In this document: in pieces, positions 1 through 6,410 of the stretch
How the letters are laid out: each line of letters opens with the position of its first letter
How positions within the stretch are numbered: the first letter of the stretch is position 1
Assembly: GCA_046728115.1 (NCBI GenBank)
Contig: JBKPDW010000557.1
Span: forward strand, 1 to 11,712
Direction: 5' to 3'
From: CAVSWN01 sp046728115
GTDB lineage: Bacteria; Acidobacteriota; Vicinamibacteria; Vicinamibacterales; CAVVIG01
Length of the DNA: 11,712 nt
Notes under the pieces: generated by a model
The model's input: only the letters and a program-made list of their open reading frames with translations
Databases searched by the model: none
Told to the model about the DNA's origin: nothing
Made by a program: the position numbers and the translations under genes

Positions 1-1175
1 ATTCCGAAACGCCTCGAACGTCCGCCACGATGCCGGCGCCGTCCCCGTACTGGGGCGAGGAAGCGATCTGGACCAGCAGGAACAACGTCCACAACCCGAT
101 GTTCGACGAGAAGGGCCGCGTGTGGATCACGTCGACCGTCCGTCCTTCCGCCAATCCTGATTTCTGCAAGGATGGATCGAATCCTTCGTCCAAGCTCTAT
201 CCGCTGACCGCGGCCGGACGTCACCTTGCGATGTACGACCCGAAGACGAAAGAGCTCACCCATGTCAGTACCTGTTTCGGCACGCACCACCTCATGTTCG
301 CCGAGGACGCCAACCGGACGCTCTGGACGAGCGGCGGCGGCCAGGTCGTGGGCTGGCTGAACACGAAGATGTTCGACGAGACGCACGACGAGGCGAAATC
401 GCAGGGCTGGACGGCCCTCGTGATGGACACCAACGGAAACGGCAAGCGCGACGCGTACGTCGAACCGAATCAGCCGCTCGATCCGGCGAAAGACAAGCGC
501 TTCGGCAGCGCGTTCTATGCAGTGGCGCCTGCCCCCGACGGATCGATCTGGGGCAGCGTGCTCGGTTTCCCGGGCGCAGTCGTCCGGCTCAATCCAGGAT
601 CGAATCCTCCGGAGACTGCGCTGGCCGAGGTGTACGAGCCGCCGATGCCAGGGTACTCGCCGCGCGGCGGCGACGTCGATCGCAACGGCGTGTACTGGAC
701 GGCCCTTGCGAGCGGACACCTGGCAAGCTTCGATCGGCGCAAGTGCAAGGGACCGCTCAACGGTCCGACCGCCACGGGGCAGCACTGTCCCGAGGGCTGG
801 ACGCTCTATCCCGAACCGCTGCCGCAGCTCAAAGGCGTCACCGATCCGGGCAGCGCCGAAGCGAGTTATTACACCTGGGTCGACTGGCACGACTCGCTGG
901 GTCTCGGCGCCAATACGCCGATCAACACCGGTAACGCATCCGAAGGCCTCCTCGTGTTGAAGGACGGCAAATGGGTCGTCCTGCGCGTGCCGTATCCAAT
1001 CGGGTTCTACACGAAGTGGATGGACGGCCGCATCGACGATACGAAGGCCGGGTGGAAGGGCCGAGGATTGTACGCGACCGTCAGTACGCGTACGCCGTTC
1101 CACATGGAAACCGGCAAAGGCACCACGAGCAAGGTGATGCATTTCCAGATGCGGCCCGATCCGCTGGCGAAATGA
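1..1175 (+). CDS. Secreted beta-propeller-like protein of unknown function, 3' part (5' truncated by window)
   Basis: The reading frame is open from the left edge (first complete codon at 3) to TGA at 1173-1175, giving about 390 residues, so the Met at 30 is probably internal. The visible part has repeated propeller-style strands with Asp/Gly turns and Trp: 'MFDEKGRVWITS', 'AEDANRTLWTSGGG', 'APAPDGSIWGSV' and 'DVDRNGVYWTA'. These resemble Vgb/streptogramin-lyase-like blades. Four cysteines (in FCKDG, STCFG, RRKCKG and HCPEG) suggest disulfides in an exported protein. From memory, large proteins with this C-terminal half ('SPYWGEE', 'GHLASFDRRKCKGPLNGP', 'RPDPLAK' end) are common in soil bacteria and are often annotated as hypothetical or as carboxypeptidase-regulatory-like proteins. 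I do not assign a reaction. The N-terminal half, including any signal peptide, lies outside the window. The gene converges on the Uma2 gene. Confidence 0.85.
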   Translation, partial: SETPRTSATMPAPSPYWGEEAIWTSRNNVHNPMFDEKGRVWITSTVRPSANPDFCKDGSNPSSKLYPLTAAGRHLAMYDPKTKELTHVSTCFGTHHLMFAEDANRTLWTSGGGQVVGWLNTKMFDETHDEAKSQGWTALVMDTNGNGKRDAYVEPNQPLDPAKDKRFGSAFYAVAPAPDGSIWGSVLGFPGAVVRLNPGSNPPETALAEVYEPPMPGYSPRGGDVDRNGVYWTALASGHLASFDRRKCKGPLNGPTATGQHCPEGWTLYPEPLPQLKGVTDPGSAEASYYTWVDWHDSLGLGANTPINTGNASEGLLVLKDGKWVVLRVPYPIGFYTKWMDGRIDDTKAGWKGRGLYATVSTRTPFHMETGKGTTSKVMHFQMRPDPLAK

Positions 1176-1211
1176 AAGGCGCCACCGGGCGGGCGTAGCG
1201 CGAGCCTTTCA
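1173..1211. terminator. Inverted repeat between convergent genes, candidate bidirectional terminator
   Basis: TGAAAGGC (1173-1180) and GCCTTTCA (1204-1211) are perfect 8-bp arms around a 23-nt GC-rich spacer. The left arm contains the TGA stop of the plus-strand gene, and the right arm ends 7 bp before the stop of the minus-strand Uma2 gene. The place, exactly between two convergent ends, fits a shared terminator. The A-rich/T-rich outer arms could act as a short U-tract in either direction, but there is no classic run of T, so factor-independent termination is an inference. Confidence 0.45.
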
Positions 1212-1218
1212 GGCGACG

Positions 1219-1782
1219 TCAGTCCGCGAACACACGCGCGACGTCGAACGACAGACCGGGGAGCGTGGGTGAGACGAGTGTCTGGGTTTCGTCGTACGCT
1301 CTCCGGAGTTCGTAGGTGGCTCCACGCAGGACATGGATCTCGAAGCTATTCTTTCTTGGATCGATGATCCAGTACTCGGGAACAGCGAAGCGGCCGAGGA
1401 TCTGCGCTTTTCGTCCGCGATCCCTCACTTCCGTGCTCCGTGACAACACTTCCACGGCCAGATCGGGCGGGATGGACGCAGCTTCCCATTGCTGGAGCAA
1501 ATGCCGTCGCTCTTTCCGGAAGAACACGACGTCCGGCTGAAGAACGTTGTGCTCGGAAAAAACAATGTCGAACGGCGCGCCCACGACAACACCGCCACTC
1601 GTCAGCTCGTACTCGGTCAGGATGTCGATCAGATGCACGATTATGCGCTGGTGACGCATGATCGGAGACGGAACCACGATCACCTCGCCGTCGTAGAGCT
1701 CGTAACGCCGGCCGTCGTCCGGCCATTGCTGCAGCTCGGCGAAGGTGACGCGCGGATCAGTCGCCCTCATCATGAACCGCAT
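1219..1782 (-). CDS. Uma2 family (DUF820) PD-(D/E)XK nuclease-like protein
   Basis: A 187-residue protein with the complete Uma2/DUF820 pattern. The N-terminal 'RYELYDGE' is at residues 26-33 (E28). The acidic core is 'QPDVVF' (D84), then 'LAVEVLS' (E111), a basic helix with K125 ('DRGRKAQIL') and the signature 'VPEYWIIDP' at about 134-142. The family has a restriction-endonuclease-like fold; its substrate and role are unknown, although annotation pipelines call it 'Uma2 family endonuclease'. Length is normal (about 180-200) and all putative catalytic residues are present, so it looks intact. Start choice is uncertain: Met1 (1782), Met4 (1773) and Met5 are in frame, and none has a clear Shine-Dalgarno. 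A TAGAAT hexamer (1781-1786 on this strand) ends 7 bp before Met4, which would suit a leaderless start there. No partner gene such as an antitoxin is visible beside it. Confidence 0.9.
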   Translation of the reverse strand: MRFMMRATDPRVTFAELQQWPDDGRRYELYDGEVIVVPSPIMRHQRIIVHLIDILTEYELTSGGVVVGAPFDIVFSEHNVLQPDVVFFRKERRHLLQQWEAASIPPDLAVEVLSRSTEVRDRGRKAQILGRFAVPEYWIIDPRKNSFEIHVLRGATYELRRAYDETQTLVSPTLPGLSFDVARVFAD

Positions 1783-1937
1783 TCTACATCGTCATGCGAG
1801 ACCCATTCCGGGAACGGATCTGCGATCTGCCGCAGGAATTCGTTCCAGGTGTTCGCGAATCATGCAGAAAACACGATGGTCGGAGATCCGGCTGTAGCAG
1901 AATCTGCGACCGTTTAATGCGGCTTGGGTCATCTGTA

Positions 1938-1973
1938 GCGCGCGCGATGCGAAGCGAATCGCAACACGCGCGT
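1938..1973. other. GC-rich stem-loop downstream of the M16 pair
   Basis: CGCGCG (1941-1946) can pair with CGCGCG (1967-1972), and after a small internal loop GCGA (1949-1952) can pair with TCGC (1959-1962) around a 6-nt loop. It lies just past the stop of the minus-strand M16 gene at 1988, where a terminator is expected. No T-tract follows on the minus strand, so it could equally be an mRNA 3'-end hairpin or chance in GC-rich DNA. The rest of the 1783-1987 spacer shows no convincing gene. Confidence 0.3.
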
Positions 1974-1987
1974 GGCGTTGCTGATTC

Positions 1988-3436
1988 TCAGGGCTTCGGC
2001 CCGAATACGTCGTCCACGTTCAGTTTCTTGATTGGCCCGAGATTCAGCGACTGAATCTTCGGCTCGATTACTTTCGCGTCGCCCACGACGACCACCACGA
2101 AGCGGCCCGGCTGGATGTACTTCTGCGCGACGCGCTGCATATCGGCGGCGGTCACCGCCTGGATCTTCTGCACGTAGGTCGAGAAATAGTCGTCCGGCAG
2201 GTGGTAGATCATCGCGTCCTCTAGACGGCGGGAGATGTCGCCCGTCGTCTCGAACCCGCCCGGATATCGCAGTGCGATGTAGTTCTTCGCCCGCGTCAAT
2301 TCCTCGGCCGGAATCGTCTTCAGAATGCCGTTCAGCTCGTTGAAGAATTCGGTGAGGGCCTCGGCGGTTTTGTCGGTCTGTACCCCCGCCGCCGCCGTGA
2401 ACGGTCCTGCCGCGGCGCGCATCTCGAACAGCGAGGTTGCGCCGTAGGTGTACCCGTGCTTCTCGCGCAGGTTCATATTCAGGCGAGACGAGAACGATCC
2501 GCCCAGAACCGTGTTCATCACCTGCAGCGGGAAGTAGTCGGGCGTCGATCGCGGCACGCCGATCCAGCCGATGCGGATCTGCGACTGCGGCGCGCCGGGT
2601 TTGTCGACGAGATACACCTGACGCGCGGCCGGCTCGTTCACCGCCGGCAGCGATGCGGTTGGCTTCGCGCTCGCTGGCGGTTTCCAGGCCCCGAAATTCG
2701 ATTCAAGGAGTCGGAGCGTTTGATCCGGGCTGATGTCGCCGACGACGATGATGGCAGCGTTGTCAGGTCGGAACAGCGCGGAATAGAACGCCTTCAGATC
2801 GTCCACCGTGAATGCCTTGATCGTTTCGGCCGTTCCAAACATCGGGACGCCGTACCGATGTTCGGGCCCGTAGAGGACGCGTGCGAAGGTGGCCGGCGCG
2901 ATCGTCGCCGGGTTGTCGCGCGCCTGCAGGAGGCTGGTGAGACGCTCCTGCCGCAACCGTTCAAGTTCGTCTTTCGGGAATGTGGGACGCAACGCAACAT
3001 CGGACATCAGCGGCAGCGCGTCCGCCAGGCGCGCAACCGGGACGTGCAGGCGTACGACCGACGAGTCGAAGCCGCTCGACGCCGAGAGATCGGCGCCGAG
3101 ATAGTCGATGGCGTCGGCAAGCTCGAGAGCGGATCGCGAACCTGCGCCTCGGTCGAGCATGGCGGCTGTCAGGCTGGCGGCGCCGAATCGCTTGGCGGTT
3201 TCGTTCGAGCTCCCGCCCAGTACGACGAGATTCACCTGCACGACGGGCACCTCGTGAAGCTCCACGAGCCACACCGGCAGACCGGTGGCGAGCTGTCGTT
3301 TCTGGATCTGCGGGAGCTGCAGCGCCGGCGCGGGGCCGAGCGCGGGGGGATGCGAGCGGTCTGGAGGCGATTGGGCGGCGCTGGGCCCGTTCAGTAACGC
3401 CAGGACGATAAGAGGCCCAAAAGCGCGAAAGCGCAT
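1988..3436 (-). CDS. Secreted M16-family peptidase-like subunit lacking the zinc motif (partner subunit)
   Basis: A 482-residue M16 (insulinase/pitrilysin) two-domain protein. Residues 1-21 are a signal peptide (basic MRFR, hydrophobic core, then 'PSAAQS'). The N-terminal M16 domain spans roughly 45-230 and the C-terminal M16 domain 270-455. Where catalytic members carry HxxEH, this one reads 'AASLTAAMLDRG' (86-97), so zinc ligands are absent. The C-terminal domain keeps the conserved 'NLREKHGYTYG' (322-332; R324, Y329), which in M16B heterodimers contributes to substrate binding from the non-catalytic subunit. It is therefore probably the partner of the upstream catalytic M16 protein, forming a periplasmic peptidase. 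The start at 3436 is set by AGGAG 7 nt upstream (3444-3448) and by the signal peptide. The frame stays open further upstream to a Met at 3499, but that extension would bury the signal peptide. It is 83 bp downstream of its partner on the same strand, so likely cotranscribed. Confidence 0.92.
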   Translation of the reverse strand: MRFRAFGPLIVLALLNGPSAAQSPPDRSHPPALGPAPALQLPQIQKRQLATGLPVWLVELHEVPVVQVNLVVLGGSSNETAKRFGAASLTAAMLDRGAGSRSALELADAIDYLGADLSASSGFDSSVVRLHVPVARLADALPLMSDVALRPTFPKDELERLRQERLTSLLQARDNPATIAPATFARVLYGPEHRYGVPMFGTAETIKAFTVDDLKAFYSALFRPDNAAIIVVGDISPDQTLRLLESNFGAWKPPASAKPTASLPAVNEPAARQVYLVDKPGAPQSQIRIGWIGVPRSTPDYFPLQVMNTVLGGSFSSRLNMNLREKHGYTYGATSLFEMRAAAGPFTAAAGVQTDKTAEALTEFFNELNGILKTIPAEELTRAKNYIALRYPGGFETTGDISRRLEDAMIYHLPDDYFSTYVQKIQAVTAADMQRVAQKYIQPGRFVVVVVGDAKVIEPKIQSLNLGPIKKLNVDDVFGPKP

Positions 3437-3443
3437 GTTCTGT

Positions 3444-3448
3444 CTCCT
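3444..3448 (-). promoter_or_regulatory. Ribosome binding site deciding the start of the second M16 gene
   Basis: On the minus strand AGGAG is followed by a 7-nt spacer and then ATG at 3436. This is the clearest Shine-Dalgarno in the window, and it selects the 482-residue form over the 503-residue upstream extension. Confidence 0.75.
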
Positions 3449-3475
3449 GCGATTAGTGAGCCGGCGCGTTGGTGA

Positions 3476-3520
3476 TTTCGGGATTGACGAATCCGCCAAG
3501 TTTCGGATTCACCAATTCGC
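3476..3520. repeat. Degenerate tandem repeat with internal hairpin in the M16-M16 spacer
   Basis: Two imperfect direct copies lie in tandem: 3476-3496 and 3501-3520 both begin TTTCGG and differ by one indel and three substitutions. Nested in them, GAATCCG (3489-3495) and CGGATTC (3504-3510) are perfect 7-bp inverted arms with an 8-nt loop. The second copy ends on the last base of the TAG stop of the catalytic M16 gene (3520-3522). It could be an intergenic repeat-family insertion or an mRNA stem between two cistrons; the sequence alone does not decide. Confidence 0.5.
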
Positions 3521-4872
3521 TATGGTGTCTTGTCCGGTTCGACAACCAGTTCCACACGCCGATCGAGCGGCAGGTATCGCTCCGCTGCCGCCCGGATGTC
3601 CGACGGGGAGAAGCCGCGGTATCGATTCAAATCCTCGTTGAACCAGTCTGGATCTCCAGTCTCACTGTAGTACCCGTTGATCTGATCGGCTTTGCCGCCG
3701 AAGCCGCCCAGCCGCTCCATCCGGTTGTAGAACGATGCCTCGATCTGGTTGACGGATCGCTCGAGCTCGCGCGCACTCGGATCCTCCTGTTGCAGCTTCA
3801 GCAACTCCTCGTCGATAACCTTCTGGAGCTCGGTCACCGTGTGACCGGGCCGAGCGGTTGCGACGATCTGGAATGCGGACGAGAGCGATGCGGACGCCTG
3901 AAATGCATTGACATCCTGTGCGATCTGCATGTCGTAGACGAGCCGCTTGTAGAGGCGCGAGTTCTTACCGCCCGCGAGCACATCGGCGACGACGTCGAGC
4001 TCGCCGTCGCCTGGTTCGAAGTGCCGCGGCGTCAGCCACGCGAGGTACAGGCGTGGGAGCTGGACGCGGTCCGTCAACGTTTTCTTCTGGACGCCGCTCA
4101 ACGCCACACCGGGGATCGTCATCGGCTCGGGCGGCGCCGCCCGTTTCACATCGCCGAACCACTTCTCGACGAGCGTCCGCGCCTTTGCGGGATCGATGTC
4201 GCCGGCGACGACGAGACTGGCGTTCGACGGCGCGTAGTACTTCTTGAAGAAATCGACGACGTCCTCGTGGCTTGCGGCAGTCAGATCGGGCATGTACCCG
4301 ATCACCGGCCAGTGGTAGGGGTGGCCTTCCGGGTAGAGCATCTCGCTGAGTGTCGGCTGCGCGAGACCATACGGCTGATTCTCGTAGCTCTGACGCCGCT
4401 CGTTCTTCACGACATCGCGCTGCGCATCCACCGTTTTTGGAGTCATCGTGTCGAGCAGGTAGCCCATGCGATCCGATTCGAGGAACAGCGCGAGTTCCAG
4501 CGCATTCGAAGGCACGTTGATGTAGTAGTTCGTGCGATCGTTTCCCGTGGACGCGTTGTTTTCACCGCCAGCCGCCTCGAGCCATTCGTCGAATTCTCCC
4601 GCCTTGACGTGGCCAGAACCCATGAACATCAGGTGCTCGAAGAGGTGTGCGAAACCCGTGCGCCCCGGTTTTTCGCGAGCCGAGCCGACCAGAAACCAGG
4701 TGTTCACCGTCACGATGGGTACGCTGTGATCCGCGTGGAGGATCACGTGCAGTCCATTCGGCAGGGTGAACTGCGTGTAGGCGACCTGGATCTTGTTCGA
4801 CGGCGGCGGCGTGGTCTGGGCAGATAAGGAAACCGCCATGAACGCGGCAAGGCACAATGCGATGCGTTTCAT
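3520..4872 (-). CDS. Secreted zinc-dependent M16-family metallopeptidase, catalytic subunit
   Basis: A 450-residue insulinase/pitrilysin-family protein. Residues 1-18 form a signal peptide (MKRIALCLAAFMAVSLSAQ), so it acts in the periplasm or outside the cell. The inverted zinc motif HLFEH is at 76-80 (H76 and H80 ligands, E79 catalytic base), and the third ligand is E158 in 'VKNERR'. 'GGENNASTGNDRTNYY' (102-117) is the usual following segment. The C-terminal M16 domain (about 185-440) includes 'YYAPSNASLVVAGDI' and 'GGKNSRLYKRLV'. Length is normal for two-domain M16B proteins. It is the first gene of a pair with the zinc-less M16 gene, the arrangement known for heterodimeric M16B peptidases such as Sphingomonas SPH2681/SPH2682. 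The substrate is unknown. Only a weak AAGG lies 12 nt before the ATG; a TAGAAT hexamer (4879-4884) ends 6 bp before it, so a leaderless transcript is possible. Confidence 0.95.
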   Translation of the reverse strand: MKRIALCLAAFMAVSLSAQTTPPPSNKIQVAYTQFTLPNGLHVILHADHSVPIVTVNTWFLVGSAREKPGRTGFAHLFEHLMFMGSGHVKAGEFDEWLEAAGGENNASTGNDRTNYYINVPSNALELALFLESDRMGYLLDTMTPKTVDAQRDVVKNERRQSYENQPYGLAQPTLSEMLYPEGHPYHWPVIGYMPDLTAASHEDVVDFFKKYYAPSNASLVVAGDIDPAKARTLVEKWFGDVKRAAPPEPMTIPGVALSGVQKKTLTDRVQLPRLYLAWLTPRHFEPGDGELDVVADVLAGGKNSRLYKRLVYDMQIAQDVNAFQASASLSSAFQIVATARPGHTVTELQKVIDEELLKLQQEDPSARELERSVNQIEASFYNRMERLGGFGGKADQINGYYSETGDPDWFNEDLNRYRGFSPSDIRAAAERYLPLDRRVELVVEPDKTP

Positions 4873-4967
4873 AAAGAGATTCTACCTTCGGCCGACTGAC
4901 ACGGTTTTTTCGGGATTCGCCGCCGATCGGACGTGTGCCTGCTGTCTCCATGTGGTGAAATAGGCCC
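4873..4967. promoter_or_regulatory. Divergent intergenic region between the M16 pair and purE
   Basis: These 95 bp must hold the start signals for both the M16 unit (-) and purE (+). On the minus strand TAGAAT (4879-4884) is a good -10-like hexamer, but I see no matching -35 at 16-18 bp. On the plus strand nothing convincing stands out; TGAAAT (4956-4961) is only a weak -10-like match. A T6 run with flanking GC-rich sequence lies at about 4905-4913. No riboswitch-like or operator-like structure is evident. Confidence 0.4.
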
Positions 4968-5456
4968 GTGACCGAAGCACAGCCGCTCGTCGGCATCCTC
5001 ATGGGCAGCAAATCGGACTGGGAAACGATGCGCCAGACCGAGCTAATCCTCAGCGAGTTCGGCATCCCGCACGAAAAACGAATCCTGTCGGCGCACCGCA
5101 CGCCGGCGGTGACGTCCGAATACGCGTCGACTGCTGCCAGCAGGGGACTGCAGGTGATCATTGCCGGGGCCGGCGGCGCGGCCCACCTCGCCGGCGTCGT
5201 CGCGGCGCACACGGTGCTGCCGGTGATCGGCGTGCCGATGCAGAGCGCGGCGCTGAACGGCATCGACTCGCTGCTCTCGACCGTGCAGATGCCGAAAGGC
5301 ATTCCAGTCGCCACGGTTGCCATCGGCTCGTCCGGCGCCGCGAACGCTGGGCTCCTCGCGGTCGCCATTCTGGCACTCTCACGTCCGGCCCTGCGCGCGA
5401 AGCTCGAGGAATATCGCGCGGGGCTCGCCTCCGACGTTCTGGGACAGGCACTATGA
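4968..5456 (+). CDS. purE: N5-carboxyaminoimidazole ribonucleotide mutase
   Basis: A 162-residue class I PurE, a cytosolic enzyme of de novo purine synthesis that converts N5-CAIR to CAIR. The phosphate/ribotide-binding 'MGSKSD' is at residues 12-17, the catalytic-histidine segment 'SAHRTP' at 41-46 (H43), then 'AGAGGAAHLAGV' (66-77), 'PVIGVP' and 'VQMPKGIPVATVAIG'. Length and motif order are normal. The start is GTG at 4968; an in-frame TGA at 4956-4958 excludes upstream starts, and AGG at 4962-4964 is a close, weak Shine-Dalgarno. purE is usually followed by purK (N5-CAIR synthase), which would supply its substrate. Here the next gene encodes an unrelated exported protein, joined by an ATGA stop/start overlap, so purK must lie elsewhere or upstream chemistry differs. 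Confidence 0.97.
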   Translation: MTEAQPLVGILMGSKSDWETMRQTELILSEFGIPHEKRILSAHRTPAVTSEYASTAASRGLQVIIAGAGGAAHLAGVVAAHTVLPVIGVPMQSAALNGIDSLLSTVQMPKGIPVATVAIGSSGAANAGLLAVAILALSRPALRAKLEEYRAGLASDVLGQAL

Positions 5457-6166
5457 GCGGCTGCGCCAGACCACTCGTCACACTGGCAGCCCTGTGCGTG
5501 CTGGGCGTCGCTCTGGGGGCAGATGGAGACCAGTCGTCAGGCACACCCCTTCAGCGATACCTCGCCCGAGGCGAGGAACCGACCGTGGAGTACCGCGCAC
5601 TGCGATTCCTCGAGGCATCCAATTCGAATTTCGGTGTCAGCGGCTGGATGGAGGCATGGACCGAGTACACGCACGCGGGCGGCTTCAAGTATCAGATCGT
5701 CGCCGAAGGCGGGAATGGGTACATTCGAAGGCGCGTCCTCCACGCCGCCCTTGATGGCGAGCAGCGGATGTGGGCGGCGCGCGAACCGCAGCGCGCCGCC
5801 GTGACATCAGAAAACTACGTCTTCACGGATGCCGTCCGGACCGACGAGGGACTCGCGCCGCTCGGCATCACGCCCCGCCGCAAGGACGTGCTGCTCGTCG
5901 AAGGGTCGATTTTCGTGGAACCGTCGGACGGCGAGCTCAGACGCATAGAAGGCCGCCTCTCGAAGGCGCCCTCCTTCTGGACTCGCCGGGTCGACATCGT
6001 CCGCCGCTACGATCGTATTGCCGACGTCCGTGTGCCGATCGCCATCGAATCAACCGCCCACGTCCTGATTGCCGGCAACTCGACGTTCAGGATGAGCTAT
6101 CAGTACGCGACCATCAACGGCAAGCCTGTCGGAAATCCCCAACCCGGGAATCACAAAGGGAACTGA
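5453..6166 (+). CDS. Exported protein of unknown function, possibly LolA-like fold
   Basis: A 237-residue protein. Residues 1-23 are a signal peptide (hydrophobic 'LVTLAALCVLGVALGA'); the Cys at 15 is not in a proper lipobox, so it is more likely soluble periplasmic or secreted than a lipoprotein. The mature part is rich in beta-strand: 'EYRALRFLEASNSNFGVSGW' (46-65), a basic strand 'NGYIRRRVLH', then 'LLVEGSIFVEPSDGELRRIE' (147-166) and 'FWTRRVDIVRRYDRIADVRV' (175-194). The succession 'converted to a scored wall - how much remains - is the path acceptable' resembles outer-membrane lipoprotein-sorting (LolA-like) proteins, but this is fold-level recognition from memory and not a firm assignment. 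The start ATG at 5453 overlaps the purE stop (ATGA), implying translational coupling. No enzymatic motif is visible. Confidence 0.85.
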   Translation: MSGCARPLVTLAALCVLGVALGADGDQSSGTPLQRYLARGEEPTVEYRALRFLEASNSNFGVSGWMEAWTEYTHAGGFKYQIVAEGGNGYIRRRVLHAALDGEQRMWAAREPQRAAVTSENYVFTDAVRTDEGLAPLGITPRRKDVLLVEGSIFVEPSDGELRRIEGRLSKAPSFWTRRVDIVRRYDRIADVRVPIAIESTAHVLIAGNSTFRMSYQYATINGKPVGNPQPGNHKGN

Positions 6167-6374
6167 AGGCGGCGACTCGGCAGGTCGGGCCGACGCGCGA
6201 ACTTCAACATGGTGTCACGTGGCGCGCCGTCGGTGTCGTCACGCGCCAGGGTGTGGTGGTCGACGTGTGGAACAAGGCGGCAGGGACGTTCAGCTCGACA
6301 CAGCGGTCGCCACGCTCGTGCACGACATCCCGGCAGGCGCCACGAAGACGACGGCGGGCGCGGACCGGAGATAG
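6167..6374 (+). pseudogene. Probable frameshifted coding remnant
   Basis: Behind the exported-protein gene, plus-strand frame 1 reads protein-like sequence with GC-rich third positions up to about 6285 ('GVTWRAVGVVTRQGVVVDVW', then 'NKAAG'). From about 6285 frame 3 continues in the same style ('DVQLDTAVATLVHDIPAGAT', then 'KTTAGADRR') to TAG at 6372-6374. Restoring one base near the GGG at 6283-6285 would join both into one chain of about 60 residues. No start codon is seen in frame 1 after 6166, so the 5' end is missing or overlaps the previous gene. I do not recognise the family. TGGCGCG (6220-6226) and CGCGCCA (6242-6248) are 7-bp inverted arms inside it. The remaining 6375-6410 shows nothing. 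It could instead be non-coding spacer, so confidence is modest. Confidence 0.35.
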
Positions 6375-6410
6375 GCGACGGGTAGGACGGGCGGACGACC
6401 GGAGCGCCAA

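Noticed and set aside
1792..1932. A 46-codon minus-strand open frame between the M16 unit and Uma2
   Set aside because: No Shine-Dalgarno, third positions not GC-rich like the neighbours, and no recognisable similarity; it could be real but the sequence does not support it.
2456..3397. A 313-codon plus-strand open frame antisense to the second M16 gene
   Set aside because: Arg-rich, low-complexity translation without motifs, opposite a well-supported M16 gene.
3437..3499. N-terminal extension of the second M16 protein to a Met at 3499
   Set aside because: It would put 21 residues before a good signal peptide and ignore the strong AGGAG site at 3444-3448; it also derives from the intergenic repeat.
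3469..4827. A 452-codon plus-strand open frame fully antisense to the catalytic M16 gene
   Set aside because: The minus strand encodes a complete M16 protein with signal peptide and zinc ligands; long antisense frames are expected in high-GC DNA, and the antisense translation shows no recognisable domain.
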